Source: Pseudomonas mendocina
GTDB taxonomy: Bacteria; Pseudomonadota; Gammaproteobacteria; Pseudomonadales; Pseudomonadaceae
Length of the DNA stretch: 64,000 nucleotides
NCBI RefSeq assembly: GCF_003008615.1
Contig: NZ_CP027657.1
Coordinates: forward strand, 3,596,001-3,660,000
Direction of reading: 5' to 3'
This document shows, one piece after another, positions 33,319 to 42,662 of the stretch. The position numbers and the translations under genes were made by a program. Positions within the stretch are counted from its first letter, which is position 1; each line of letters starts with the position of its first letter. The notes under the pieces are model-generated. The model was not told the DNA's origin. It was given only the letters and a program-made list of their open reading frames with translations, and ran no database searches.

Positions 33319-33527
33319 AGTGCCTTGTCGTGCGTTATTCCGGGGCGACGGCCGTGCTGGCTCGTGCCCTGCGACGTTCGCGGCATCATGACACAAGCCT
33401 CGGGGCAAGCCCACTGGCCTGGACGATGCGGCGAACTGTCTATTGGGACAATCGGTCGCGGGAGTTGTTCTCTCGGAAGCGAAGTAGGACAATTGTCGGC
33501 TTCCGTATTGCCCCTCAGCGACCCTGC

Positions 33528-34808
33528 ATGGCCTTTATCGCCCTCGGTATCAACCACAAGACCGCCTCGGTAGAGGTGCGCGAGCGCGTTGCCTTCACCC
33601 CGGAGCAACTGGTCGAGGCTCTGCAGCAGCTGTGTCGGCTGACGCCCAGCCGCGAGGCGGCGATCCTCTCCACCTGCAACCGCAGCGAGTTGTACCTGGA
33701 GCAGGATCAGCTGAGCAGCGACGAAGTGCTGCAGTGGCTGGCCGACTACCACCGCCTGAGCGTCGACGAACTGCGTGCCTGTGCCTACGTGCACAGCGAG
33801 GACGAGGCGGTACGCCATATGATGCGCGTGGCCTGCGGGCTGGATTCGATGGTGCTGGGCGAGCCGCAGATTCTCGGCCAGCTCAAGTCCGCCTATGCTG
33901 TGGCGCGCGAGGCCGGCACCGTCGGGCCGCTGCTCGGCCGGTTGTTCCAGGCCACCTTCAGCACAGCCAAGACCGTGCGCACCGATACCGCCATCGGTGA
34001 GAACCCGGTGTCCGTGGCCTTCGCCGCTGTCAGCCTGGCCAAGCAGATCTTCGCCGACCTGCACCGCAGCCAGGCGCTGCTGATCGGCGCTGGCGAGACC
34101 ATCAGCCTGGTGGCGCGCCATCTGCACGACCAGGGGATCAAGCGCATCGTCGTCGCCAACCGTACTCTGGAGCGTGCCAGCCAGTTGGCCGAGCAATTCG
34201 GCGCGCACGCGGTGCTGCTGTCGGACATTCCCGAAGAGCTGGCGCACAGCGATATCGTCATCAGCTCCACGGCCAGCCAACTGCCGATCCTCGGCAAGGG
34301 CGCGGTGGAAAGTGCGCTGAAAAAACGCAAGCACAAGCCGATTTTCATGGTCGACATCGCCGTGCCGCGCGATATCGAGTCGCAGGTCGGCGAGCTGGAC
34401 GACGTCTACCTCTACACCGTCGATGACCTGCACGAAGTCATTGAGGAAAACCTCAAGAGCCGCCAGGGCGCGGCGCAGGCCGCCGAGGAACTGGTGGCCG
34501 CCGGCACCGACGATTTCATGCAGCGCCTGCGCGAGCTGGCCGCTGTGGATGTGCTCAGGGCCTATCGCCAGCAGGCCGAGCGTCTGCGTGACGAGGAACT
34601 GGCCAAGGCGCAGCGCATGCTGGCCAACGGCAGCAACCCTGAAGACGTGCTGGCGCAACTGGCGCGCGGCCTGACCAACAAGCTGCTGCATGCTCCCAGC
34701 GTGCGCATGAAGAAACTCACCGCCGAGGGGCGCATCGATGCGCTCAGCCTGGCTCAGGAATTGTTCGCCCTCGACGAGAGCGCGCCGCAGGACAAAGGTC
34801 TGCAATGA
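33528..34808 (+). CDS. hemA: Glutamyl-tRNA reductase
   Basis: HemA makes glutamate-1-semialdehyde from Glu-tRNA, the first step of tetrapyrrole synthesis. The 426 residues include [20 protein letters not shown], the catalytic Cys in [33 protein letters not shown], and the NADPH domain [17 protein letters not shown]. The gene diverges from the TPR lipoprotein gene; the 209-bp gap should hold the promoters. Its stop overlaps the prfA start (ATGA). Confidence 0.96.
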   Translation: MAFIALGINHKTASVEVRERVAFTPEQLVEALQQLCRLTPSREAAILSTCNRSELYLEQDQLSSDEVLQWLADYHRLSVDELRACAYVHSEDEAVRHMMRVACGLDSMVLGEPQILGQLKSAYAVAREAGTVGPLLGRLFQATFSTAKTVRTDTAIGENPVSVAFAAVSLAKQIFADLHRSQALLIGAGETISLVARHLHDQGIKRIVVANRTLERASQLAEQFGAHAVLLSDIPEELAHSDIVISSTASQLPILGKGAVESALKKRKHKPIFMVDIAVPRDIESQVGELDDVYLYTVDDLHEVIEENLKSRQGAAQAAEELVAAGTDDFMQRLRELAAVDVLRAYRQQAERLRDEELAKAQRMLANGSNPEDVLAQLARGLTNKLLHAPSVRMKKLTAEGRIDALSLAQELFALDESAPQDKGLQ

Positions 34809-35887
34809 AAGCTTCACTGTTGAACAAGCTCGACAACCTCAGCGATCGCTTCGAGGAGTTGACGGCGCTGCTCGGCGACGCCGAGGTGATTTCCAAGCAG
34901 ACCCAGTTCCGTGCCTACTCCAAGGAATACGCCGAGATCGAGCCGGTGATCGCCACCTTCCGCGAGCTGCGCAAGGTGCAGAGCGACCTCGAAGGCGCCC
35001 AGGCGCTGCTCAAGGACAGCGATCCGGATCTGCGTGAGATGGCCGAGGAAGAGGTAGCCCAGGCCAAGGAGGCACTGGTCGACCTGGAAGACCGTCTGCA
35101 GCGCATGTTGCTGCCGAAAGACCCCAATGACGGGCGCAACGTCTACCTGGAGGTGCGCGCCGGCACCGGTGGCGACGAGGCAGCGATCTTCTCTGGCGAC
35201 CTGTTCCGCATGTATTCGCGCTACGCCGAGAAGCAGGGCTGGCGGGTGGAGGTGCTGTCGGCCAACGAAGGCGAGCACGGCGGCTTCAAGGAAGTGATCG
35301 CCCGCGTCGAAGGCGACAATGTCTACGCCAAGCTCAAGTTCGAGTCCGGCGCGCACCGCGTACAGCGCGTGCCGGAAACCGAGTCGCAGGGCCGCATCCA
35401 TACCTCGGCCTGCACCGTGGCGGTGTTACCGGAGCCGGACGAGCAGGCGGCCATCGAGATCAACCCGGCCGATCTGCGTGTGGATACCTACCGCAGCTCC
35501 GGCGCTGGTGGTCAGCACGTCAATACCACCGATTCGGCGATCCGCATCACCCACATTCCTACCGGCACGGTGGTGGAATGCCAGGAAGAGCGCTCGCAGC
35601 ACAAGAACCGCGCCAAGGCCATGGCCTGGCTGGCGGCCAAGCTGCAGGATCAGCAGGAAGCGGCGGCGCACAAGGAAATCTCCGAAACGCGCAAGCTGCT
35701 GGTGGGCTCCGGCGACCGTTCCGAGCGTATCCGTACCTACAATTTTCCGCAGGGCCGGGTGACCGACCATCGCATCAACCTGACCCTCTATTCGCTGAAC
35801 GAAGTGATGGCAGGTGGCGTGGAGGCGGTGATCGAACCGCTGCTGGCCGAATACCAGGCCGATCAGTTGGCGGCACTGGGCGACTGA
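34805..35887 (+). CDS. prfA: Peptide chain release factor 1
   Basis: RF1 reads UAA and UAG. The 360 residues equal the family length. The stop-codon-recognition region and the catalytic GGQ in [20 protein letters not shown] are present. It is coupled to hemA, with prmC, which methylates the GGQ glutamine, 140 bp downstream. Confidence 0.97.
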   Translation: MKASLLNKLDNLSDRFEELTALLGDAEVISKQTQFRAYSKEYAEIEPVIATFRELRKVQSDLEGAQALLKDSDPDLREMAEEEVAQAKEALVDLEDRLQRMLLPKDPNDGRNVYLEVRAGTGGDEAAIFSGDLFRMYSRYAEKQGWRVEVLSANEGEHGGFKEVIARVEGDNVYAKLKFESGAHRVQRVPETESQGRIHTSACTVAVLPEPDEQAAIEINPADLRVDTYRSSGAGGQHVNTTDSAIRITHIPTGTVVECQEERSQHKNRAKAMAWLAAKLQDQQEAAAHKEISETRKLLVGSGDRSERIRTYNFPQGRVTDHRINLTLYSLNEVMAGGVEAVIEPLLAEYQADQLAALGD

Positions 35888-35904
35888 GTTTCGCTTGAGG
35901 TCAT

Positions 35905-36022
35905 TGCGGTGCGCATGGCGCACCCTACGCCGCGTATACCGTAGGGTGCGCCGTGCGCACCATAACCGTAGCCCGGATGCAGTCCGGGGACATACTTCCC
36001 GGATTGCATCCGGGCTACGAGA
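35905..36022. repeat. REP elements between prfA and prmC
   Basis: Two inverted pairs fill the gap: GTGCGCATGGCGCACCCTAC (35911) facing GTAGGGTGCGCCGTGCGCAC (35941), and GTAGCCCGGATGCAGTCCGG (35969) facing CCCGGATTGCATCCGGGCTA (35999). Confidence 0.75.
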
Positions 36023-36027
36023 GAAAT

Positions 36028-36861
36028 ATGGCCACCATCGAATCCCTGCTCACTACCGCTGATCTGCCCGACTCGCCGACGCCGCGGCTGGACGCCGAGT
36101 TGCTGTTGGCGGCCGCGCTGGGCAAACCACGTAGCTATTTACGCACTTGGCCGGAGCGTGAGCTGGACGCAGCTCAGCAGGCGCAATTCAACGCGTTCAT
36201 GCAGCGCCGTCGAAGCGGCGAGCCGGTGGCCTACATCCTTGGGCGCCAGGGCTTCTGGAGCCTCGATCTGGAAGTAGCGCCGCACACCCTGATCCCACGT
36301 CCGGATACCGAGCTGCTGGTGGAAGCCGCGCTCGAACGGCTACCCGCCGCACCGCTGGCGGTGCTCGACCTGGGCACCGGTACTGGTGCCATTGCCCTGG
36401 CCCTGGCCAGCGAGCGCCCAGCCTGGCAAGTAACGGGTGTGGATCGTGTCGAGGATGCCGTAGCGCTGGCCGAGCGCAATCGCCAGCGCCTGAACCTGGG
36501 CAACGCCAGCTTCGTGCAGAGCCACTGGTTCTCTGCGTTGGCCGGACAGCGTTACGGCCTGATCCTGAGCAACCCACCTTATATCCGCGCCGATGATCAT
36601 CATCTCGACCAGGGCGACGTGCGCTTCGAGCCGAGTAGCGCGCTGGTAGCCGGCAGCGACGGGCTGGACGACATTCGTGCGATCATCCAGGCCGCGCCGC
36701 AGCATTTGCTGGAGGGTGGCTGGTTGCTGTTGGAACATGGCTTCGACCAGGCCTCTGACGTGCGCGCGCTGCTTGCTGCCGAAGGCTTCGTCGAGGTGCA
36801 CAGCCGGCGTGACCTAGCCGGTCACGAGCGCATCAGTTTGGGACGTTTCGACCGTGAGTGA
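36028..36861 (+). CDS. prmC: Peptide chain release factor N5-glutamine methyltransferase
   Basis: PrmC methylates the GGQ glutamine of RF1 and RF2. The 277 residues include RRSGEPVAYILGRQGFWSLD, IPRPDTELLVEAAL, the SAM-binding VLDLGTGTGAIALALA and the catalytic NPPY in LILSNPPYI. It overlaps moeB by 8 bp. Confidence 0.96.
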   Translation: MATIESLLTTADLPDSPTPRLDAELLLAAALGKPRSYLRTWPERELDAAQQAQFNAFMQRRRSGEPVAYILGRQGFWSLDLEVAPHTLIPRPDTELLVEAALERLPAAPLAVLDLGTGTGAIALALASERPAWQVTGVDRVEDAVALAERNRQRLNLGNASFVQSHWFSALAGQRYGLILSNPPYIRADDHHLDQGDVRFEPSSALVAGSDGLDDIRAIIQAAPQHLLEGGWLLLEHGFDQASDVRALLAAEGFVEVHSRRDLAGHERISLGRFDRE

Positions 36862-37618
36862 TCAGATGCTGAGCGATGATGAGCTGCTGCGCTATAGCCG
36901 GCAGATTCTGCTGAAACAGATCGATGTGGAAGGGCAACTGCGCCTCAAGCAGGGTCGTGTGCTGATCGTCGGCATGGGCGGGCTGGGCTCGCCAGTGGCC
37001 CTGTACCTGGCCGCTGCCGGGGTCGGCGAGTTGCACCTGGCCGACTTCGATACGGTGGATTTGACCAACCTGCAGCGGCAGATTGCCCACGACACCGCCA
37101 GCATCGGCCAGGCCAAGGTGGATTCGGCCATGGCGCGCCTGGCAGCGATCAACCCACAGATCAGCCTGGTGCCGCATCGCCAGGCACTGGACGCCGACTC
37201 GCTGGCGGCTGCCGTGAGCGGTGTCGATCTGGTACTGGACTGCTCTGACAATTTCGCCACGCGTGAGGCTGTCAACGCGGCCTGCGTCGCGGGCGGCAAG
37301 CCGCTGGTTTCTGGCGCGGCGATTCGCCTGGAAGGCCAGCTGTCGGTGTTCGATCCACGTAACGCCGCCAGCCCCTGCTATCACTGCCTTTATGGTCACG
37401 GCAGCGAAGCCGAGCTGACCTGCAGCGAAGCCGGCGTGGTCGGTCCGCTGGTGGGGCTGGTCGGCAGCCTGCAGGCACTGGAGGCACTCAAGCTGTTGGC
37501 CGGTTTCGGTGAGCCGCTGGTGGGCCGCCTGTTGCTGATCGATGCGCTGGGCACGCGTTTTCGCGAGCTGCGGGTCAAGCGCGACCCGGCCTGCGGTGTC
37601 TGCGGCGATGCCCAGTAA
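36854..37618 (+). CDS. moeB: Molybdopterin-synthase adenylyltransferase MoeB (ThiF/HesA family)
   Basis: MoeB adenylates the MoaD C-terminal glycine. The 254-residue E1-like protein has [20 protein letters not shown], the ATP loop [27 protein letters not shown], and zinc CxxC pairs (CYHCLYG and CGVC at the end). In Pseudomonas this gene lies between prmC and murI. It may also serve ThiS-type carriers. The start is GTG 36854. Confidence 0.92.
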   Translation: MSDQMLSDDELLRYSRQILLKQIDVEGQLRLKQGRVLIVGMGGLGSPVALYLAAAGVGELHLADFDTVDLTNLQRQIAHDTASIGQAKVDSAMARLAAINPQISLVPHRQALDADSLAAAVSGVDLVLDCSDNFATREAVNAACVAGGKPLVSGAAIRLEGQLSVFDPRNAASPCYHCLYGHGSEAELTCSEAGVVGPLVGLVGSLQALEALKLLAGFGEPLVGRLLLIDALGTRFRELRVKRDPACGVCGDAQ

Positions 37619-38396
37619 CGCGCCGATTGGCGTTTTCGACTCCGGCGTCGGCGGCCTGTCGGTGCTGCGCGAGATTCGTCAGCTGTTGCCGAACGAGTCG
37701 CTGCTTTACGTCGCCGACAGCGGCCATGTGCCCTATGGCGAGAAGAGCCCCGAGTACATTCGCGAACGCTGCGTGGTGATCATCGAGCACCTGCTGGCGC
37801 AGGGCGCCAAGGCGCTGGTGCTGGCCTGCAATACCGCCACGGCGGCAGCCGGCGCTGAGCTACGCGCGCGTTATCCGCATCTACCTATCGTCGGCATGGA
37901 GCCGGCCGTGAAGCCAGCAGCGGCTGCGACGCGCAGTGGTGTGGTCGGTGTGCTGGCTACTACCGGCACGCTCAAGAGTGCCAAGTTCGCCGCTTTGCTC
38001 GATCGTTTCGCCAATGACGTGCGGGTGATCACGCAGCCCTGTCCGGGGTTGGTGGAATGCATCGAGGCAGGCGAGCTGCAGGCGCCAGCCACACGGGCGT
38101 TGCTGCAAGGCTATGTCTCGCCGTTGCTGGCCGAAGGCTGCGACACGCTGATCCTAGGCTGTACGCACTATCCATTCCTGCGTCCGTTGCTGCACGAACT
38201 CGTGCCGGAGTCGGTGACCCTGATCGACACAGGCGCGGCAGTCGCACGACAACTGCAACGGTTATTGATCCAGGACGGTCTGCTGGCGACCGCATCCGTG
38301 CAACCGACCCGTTACTGGAGCAGTGGCGAGACTGCGCAACTTTGCCGAGTATTGCCGATTTTGCTGGGTGAACAGGCCGAAGTTCTTTCGCTATAG
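37608..38396 (+). CDS. murI: Glutamate racemase
   Basis: MurI makes D-glutamate for peptidoglycan. The 262 residues show [20 protein letters not shown], the first catalytic Cys in [10 protein letters not shown] and the second in [11 protein letters not shown]. The ATG at 37608 overlaps the end of moeB by 11 bp. Confidence 0.96.
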   Translation: MPSNAPIGVFDSGVGGLSVLREIRQLLPNESLLYVADSGHVPYGEKSPEYIRERCVVIIEHLLAQGAKALVLACNTATAAAGAELRARYPHLPIVGMEPAVKPAAAATRSGVVGVLATTGTLKSAKFAALLDRFANDVRVITQPCPGLVECIEAGELQAPATRALLQGYVSPLLAEGCDTLILGCTHYPFLRPLLHELVPESVTLIDTGAAVARQLQRLLIQDGLLATASVQPTRYWSSGETAQLCRVLPILLGEQAEVLSL

Positions 38397-38492
38397 TGAG
38401 TTTTTTGCGTATCAGGCTTTCCCTGATACCGAATATTTCTATATTTTTGTAGCGAGCCTGATAAAAATCTCCCGCCAATTAAGGAAGAACTC

Positions 38493-39008
38493 ATGAAGAA
38501 GTTGTGTGCCTTAGCTGCAGCTGCGACGTTGTCATTCGCGGTGATTGGATCTGCGCAAGCTGCGGACGTGACCGCAGCCATTGGTCAGAGTGGCGACTCC
38601 ACCATGGTTTACCGTCTGGGCGCGCAGTGGGACTGGAATACCAGCTGGCTGCAGAGCAGTGTTGGTCGCCTGACCGGCTATTGGGATCTGGGTTACACCT
38701 ACTGGGATGGCGACAAGACTGCGAGCAACCACAGCCTGTCGTTCGCTCCGGTGTTCGTCTATGAGTTTGCTGGCGAGACCGTGCGCCCCTACATCGAGGC
38801 CGGTATCGGTGTGGCGGCGTTCGCCAGCACCGAGCTGGAAGACAATCGCCTGGGGTCGTCCTTCCAGTTCGAAGACCGCATTGGCGTTGGCCTGCGCTTT
38901 TCCGGTCAGGAAATCGGTCTGCGCGCGCTCCACTACTCCAACGCCGGTATCAAGCAGCCTAACGATGGCGTCGAAGCCTATACGCTGCACTACCGCATGA
39001 GCTTCTGA
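38493..39008 (+). CDS. pagL: Lipid A 3-O-deacylase PagL
   Basis: PagL is an outer-membrane beta-barrel that removes the 3-O acyl chain of lipid A. The 171-residue precursor has a signal ending SAQA, barrel strands such as LTGYWDLGYTYWDGDK and RPYIEAGIGVAAF, and the catalytic block LHYSNAGIKQPNDGVEAYTL, which holds His, Ser and Glu spaced as in P. aeruginosa PagL. It follows murI, with a promoter-sized AT-rich gap of 96 bp. Confidence 0.94.
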   Translation: MKKLCALAAAATLSFAVIGSAQAADVTAAIGQSGDSTMVYRLGAQWDWNTSWLQSSVGRLTGYWDLGYTYWDGDKTASNHSLSFAPVFVYEFAGETVRPYIEAGIGVAAFASTELEDNRLGSSFQFEDRIGVGLRFSGQEIGLRALHYSNAGIKQPNDGVEAYTLHYRMSF

Positions 39009-39069
39009 GACCTGTTCACGATCTGCTTCAGCCCACCGAATCGAAAGGTTGTTTCGGCAGCGCTACAAC

Positions 39070-39101
39070 GAAATCGCCCCTCTAGATGAGGGGCGATTTC
39101 G
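39070..39101. terminator. Bidirectional terminator between pagL and the LysR gene
   Basis: The long stem GAAATCGCCCCTC / GAGGGGCGATTTC with loop TAGAT lies between the two convergent genes and has an A/T-rich edge on both sides. Confidence 0.8.
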
Positions 39102-39114
39102 TTTCAGGTGTGGC

Positions 39115-39975
39115 TCAGATCATCGGATCCCAGCGCTGCGACCAATCGGTATCTTCGGCGACGGTTTCGCGCAGCAGTTCGAAAGCCTGCTGCAGTACGA
39201 CAGAGTCGCGCTCGCGGGAATACACCAGGTAGGTCGGGTAGTTGAATTCCGGCGCACGCGGCACACGCTTGAGCACCTTCTTGTCCAGGTAACTCTGCAC
39301 CACCCGCGTGCGGAAGTAGCCGGAGCCGCCATGTTCGAGGATGTACTGCAAGGCCAGCGGGCCAAGGTTGAAGGACACCGGCGCCTTGGCCTGATCCGGT
39401 AGCGCTCTGTCGTGTTGCAGGCGGAAGGCCTCGCCCCAGTCGACGTATACGTAGGGCTCGGCCTTTTTCGCGCGCACCAGAATCAGTTTTTCCTCCAGCA
39501 GCTGTTCTACCTGCATACCCGGCCAGTAGGTCGGCTGGTAGACCAGGGCGGCATCCAGCACGCCCAGCTCCAGTTGGCGCAGCAGTTCCTGGCCATCGCC
39601 GATATGAGTGTGCACGGCGTACTGATCGATATTGGCGCGGATGCGGCTGACCCAGTGCAGCATCAACGGATTGCACAGGCTGATCTCACCACCGATACGC
39701 AGCACGTTGTGGTAGCCGTCCGGCAGCGGCAGTTCGCGCTGCGCCGCTTCCCAGGTCTGCAGGATCTGGTTGGCGTAGGAGACGAAAGCCTCGCCGTCCG
39801 CTGTCAACTTGGCACCGGCGCGGTTACGCACGAACAGCGTGCAATTGAGGTGGCCCTCCAGCTTCTGGACACGCGCGGTGATGGCCGTCTGGGTGACATG
39901 CAGGCGTTCGGCGGCGGCGATGAAACTGCCGCTGCGAACGATTTCCAGAAAGGTGCGGGTGAGATCGATGTCCAT
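39115..39975 (-). CDS. LysR-family transcriptional regulator
   Basis: The 286-residue regulator has an N-terminal winged helix (LTRTFLEIVRSGSFIAAAER then LHVTQTAITARVQKLEGHL) and a periplasmic-binding-like effector domain. The divergently placed target is not obvious: the next gene upstream runs on the same strand 54 bp away (HPP/CBS protein). The effector is unknown. Confidence 0.88.
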   Translation of the reverse strand: MDIDLTRTFLEIVRSGSFIAAAERLHVTQTAITARVQKLEGHLNCTLFVRNRAGAKLTADGEAFVSYANQILQTWEAAQRELPLPDGYHNVLRIGGEISLCNPLMLHWVSRIRANIDQYAVHTHIGDGQELLRQLELGVLDAALVYQPTYWPGMQVEQLLEEKLILVRAKKAEPYVYVDWGEAFRLQHDRALPDQAKAPVSFNLGPLALQYILEHGGSGYFRTRVVQSYLDKKVLKRVPRAPEFNYPTYLVYSRERDSVVLQQAFELLRETVAEDTDWSQRWDPMI

Positions 39976-40029
39976 GTCGCGTTGATGCTCCGGGAGCGGG
40001 CAGAGGCTGCAGTTTACGGGCTGTGGTGA

Positions 40030-41163
40030 TTAGTCGAAATGGGCCAGGAGCTCTCGTTGCAGGGCTGCGATCAGATCCGTCTGGGTGATGATCCCCACCA
40101 GCTTGTTGTTCTCCAGCACCGGCAGACAATGCAGGCCGCGGTCGGACAGTACGTCGATCAGATCGGCGACGTGCGTATCGACAGTGGTACAGCGCACCGG
40201 GCTGCTCATCAGCTCGCCCAGGCGCGGCCGTGGCTTGCGCTCGAACAGGCCGAAGCGCCTGGCTGGGCGGCTATGCAGGGGCGCGACCAGATCGCTCAGG
40301 CTGACGATACCGACCAGTTGCCGATTGCGGTCAAGAATCGGCAGTGCCTTGAGGTGATGGTGGCGCAGCAGGTGCAGCCCCTGCTTGATGCTGGTGTTCG
40401 GCGCGGCGCAGACCAGGTCACGGGACATCACCTGGCCGGCGCAGATGCCGCCCATGCTGCGGCGCAGCGCGTAGCGCTCGGTATTTTTCACGATCAGCTC
40501 CAGATCCTCGCGGGTCACGTCGACGAAGGCGCCGAGTTCGTCGAGGGCCTGGTCGAGGTCGGTGCCGCGAATGCCCATACGCTCGCCTGGGGACGGGTCG
40601 CCAGTGTGATGTGCATCGGGCGCTGCTGCACTTTGGCGTGGGTAGCGCCTGCCGGTGAGGTTGTTGTAGAGCAGTGCGCAACCGAGCAGGGCCAGTGCGG
40701 CGATCACCACCGTCAGGGCTGGATACCAGTTGGGCACCCCCGGAATCATCGGCGCGAACACCACGCAGAAGGCGATGGCACCGCCTGGTGGATGGAGACA
40801 GCGTAGCGGGCACATCAGCAGCAAGCTCAGGCCTATCGCCAGCGCGGCGCCGAGCAGGCTGTGATCGAGCAAGTGGCCGACCAGCACGCCGACCAGCGTG
40901 GCACACAGGTAGCTGCCGAGAATCGACCAGGGCTGCGCCAGTGCGCCGGAGGACACGGCGAACAGCAATACCGCCGAAGCGGCCAGCGGCCCGGAGAAAT
41001 GCACGGCCAACTGCAGGCCGAAGAGCTGGCTGCACAACCAGGTGGCGAAGGTAAACCCCAGGCTGGCGCCGAGTGCCGCACGCAGCCATTCCCGTGAGCG
41101 TGTGTGCGGAGCCTCAGGAAGAAAAGCGCGGCACCATTGGTGCAGGCGTGATGATGTGTTCAT
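40030..41163 (-). CDS. HPP-family membrane protein with two CBS domains
   Basis: The 377-residue protein has four membrane helices of the HPP family in the first 180 residues, including the eponymous LHPPGGAIAFCVVFAP, and two C-terminal CBS domains. The domains contain VMSRDLVCAAPNTSIKQGLH and VDTHVADLIDVLSDRG, which bind adenosyl nucleotides. HPP proteins are linked to nitrite or other anion transport. Its role here is not known. Confidence 0.88.
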   Translation of the reverse strand: MNTSSRLHQWCRAFLPEAPHTRSREWLRAALGASLGFTFATWLCSQLFGLQLAVHFSGPLAASAVLLFAVSSGALAQPWSILGSYLCATLVGVLVGHLLDHSLLGAALAIGLSLLLMCPLRCLHPPGGAIAFCVVFAPMIPGVPNWYPALTVVIAALALLGCALLYNNLTGRRYPRQSAAAPDAHHTGDPSPGERMGIRGTDLDQALDELGAFVDVTREDLELIVKNTERYALRRSMGGICAGQVMSRDLVCAAPNTSIKQGLHLLRHHHLKALPILDRNRQLVGIVSLSDLVAPLHSRPARRFGLFERKPRPRLGELMSSPVRCTTVDTHVADLIDVLSDRGLHCLPVLENNKLVGIITQTDLIAALQRELLAHFD

Positions 41164-41716
41164 GGTGTCCGGAAGAAAAAAGAAGGCTCCTCACTGTTGA
41201 AGAGCCGACAAAGTGCCGCAGGCGGCACATCGGGACGCCCATCCCTGGGCGAAGGACGTTCAGGCGAGCAGGTGATCCTTGGCCGAGTGTTCGTCGAGTG
41301 GCTGTGTGATCAGGCAAGCGAACAGGGAGGTGAGGGTGAGGCGGCGGACGAGCTGATCATTGTCATCGTCGGGGCAGTCGCAAGGTGAGCCATCGTGATT
41401 CCGTTTTGCTGAGAATTTCAGGCATGTCCCTTCCATCGCTCGGCGCTGGCGCTTCGCCTGGCTGTGAACGTGCGGATCGATTCGCTGAAGGAAGCACCGA
41501 AATTGTGCGTGATGACGATGGGGGCGACTAATTAATAATAAAGACGTTTGTATTCTATTTTTTTGATATCAAATGCCGCCTGGCGTGCTTGGATGCACTG
41601 TCCTGGGGCTTTGTTCGAGTGGCGGTGAGCCTTGGAGAGCGGTGAACTAACGCAGAGTCGCTCGTTGATATTCGTTAAATTGCACTATCTGATCATTAAG
41701 ATTCATATGTGCAATT
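41164..41716. other. 553-bp gap upstream of the HPP/CBS gene
   Basis: It contains a perfect hairpin GTGCCGC-AG-GCGGCAC (41214-41229), a possible small ORF (separate entry) and an AT-rich stretch at 41530-41580 with TAATTAATAATAAAG and TTTTTTTGATATCAA that may hold promoters. Nothing else is supported. Confidence 0.45.
41260..41436 (-). CDS. Possible 58-residue ORF, unknown
   Basis: The frame runs from ATG 41436 to TGA 41260. It reads MEGTCLKFSAKRNHDGSPCD then CPDDDNDQLVRRLTLTSLFA and ends DEHSAKDHLLA. It is followed by the GTGCCGC hairpin and then the HPP/CBS gene on the same strand, so it could be a leader gene. The ribosome site is weak and no family is known. Confidence 0.25.
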   Translation of the reverse strand: MEGTCLKFSAKRNHDGSPCDCPDDDNDQLVRRLTLTSLFACLITQPLDEHSAKDHLLA

Positions 41717-42031
41717 TCACTGCGTATAGGCGGTGGCGATGCCGCGTCGTTCTTCCAGGCATTCGGCGGCGCCCAGTTCGAACTCACGGCAGATCAGTGG
41801 GCGCTGGGCGTAGATGGTGCAGCGCATGCTGTCGCGATCCAGCGCTATGCACCACCCATCGTCCAGGCGGCGCATCACTTCGCCGCCCCAGTCGTCAGTC
41901 TCGATATAGCGTTGTGGCACGCCGGTATCACCGATCAGCATGACTTCCAGCTGGCAGCAGCAGGCCGCGCAGGTGCTGCAGCTGACGCTGGGCTCGCTCG
42001 GCAATTGGCGGAGGGGGATGGTGTCATTCAT
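41717..42031 (-). CDS. YkgJ-family cysteine cluster protein
   Basis: The 104-residue protein has the metal-binding Cys pattern of YkgJ: SCSTCAACCCQLEV, WCIALDRDSMRCTIYAQRPL and ICREFELGAAEC. These proteins probably bind zinc or an iron-sulfur cluster, and their function is unknown. It is the last gene in the direction of the photolyase operon, 60 bp after the DUF2878 gene. Confidence 0.85.
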   Translation of the reverse strand: MNDTIPLRQLPSEPSVSCSTCAACCCQLEVMLIGDTGVPQRYIETDDWGGEVMRRLDDGWCIALDRDSMRCTIYAQRPLICREFELGAAECLEERRGIATAYTQ

Positions 42032-42091
42032 GGGCGCACAGTCTACGTGAGACGGGCGCCTTGCAGGTGTGGCTTCGTCGTCCTGGGGGTG

Positions 42092-42610
42092 TCACTGCAG
42101 GCGCTGTCGCTGTTGGTACTGAAGGCGGTAGAGCCTGGCGAAACCGTGCAACACCGGAAGTACCATGGCCCAGATTATCGCCAGCAGCCCCAGTGTCGTG
42201 ACGTTGCCCAGTGGCAGTTGTACACCGCCCAGTTGCGCGCCCGCGTAATAGGCCATGGGCCCGCCGATGGCACCGAGCAGGCTGGCGCGCCACCAGGGTT
42301 GCGCGCTCCAGGCCAGGCAGTGATTGAGGGTTGTGCCCAGGAGCAGCCATAGCGACGCCAGCCACAGGGGGATCAGCGTGCGCGGCTCGCCGAAATCGAA
42401 GACGCCCAGATGCAGCAGGAAGCTATCCACCGCACAGCCGAACAGGAAAATGCTGAGCAGCAACTTGCCCTCTGCTGCCCAACTGCTTACCCAGAACAGG
42501 TGCACGGCCAGCGCGACTGCCACGACCAGCAACCAGGGCCCGTCGCCGCCGAGCACGCAGGCGAACCAGCCGAGCTGGAAGAGGATGGCATTGGCGAGCA
42601 GTCTGGGCAT
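42092..42610 (-). CDS. DUF2878 membrane protein
   Basis: The 172-residue protein has about five helices (NAILFQLGWFACVLGG, WLLVVAVALAVHLFWVSSW, IPLWLASLWLLLGTTLNHCL and others). It carries the DUF2878 hallmarks WFACVLGG and HCLAWS. The family is found next to CFA-type methyltransferase and DUF1365 genes. The start ATG 42610 is 53 bp after the methyltransferase stop. Function unknown. Confidence 0.8.
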   Translation of the reverse strand: MPRLLANAILFQLGWFACVLGGDGPWLLVVAVALAVHLFWVSSWAAEGKLLLSIFLFGCAVDSFLLHLGVFDFGEPRTLIPLWLASLWLLLGTTLNHCLAWSAQPWWRASLLGAIGGPMAYYAGAQLGGVQLPLGNVTTLGLLAIIWAMVLPVLHGFARLYRLQYQQRQRLQ

Positions 42611-42662
42611 TGCGGCTTCCCTGTGGATGATCCAGGCGGCGCAGTCTAGGGCACTGAATCCC

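Noticed and set aside
33315-34817. 500-codon minus-strand frame opposite hemA
   Set aside because: hemA has all expected motifs. The antisense frame has none and no ribosome site.
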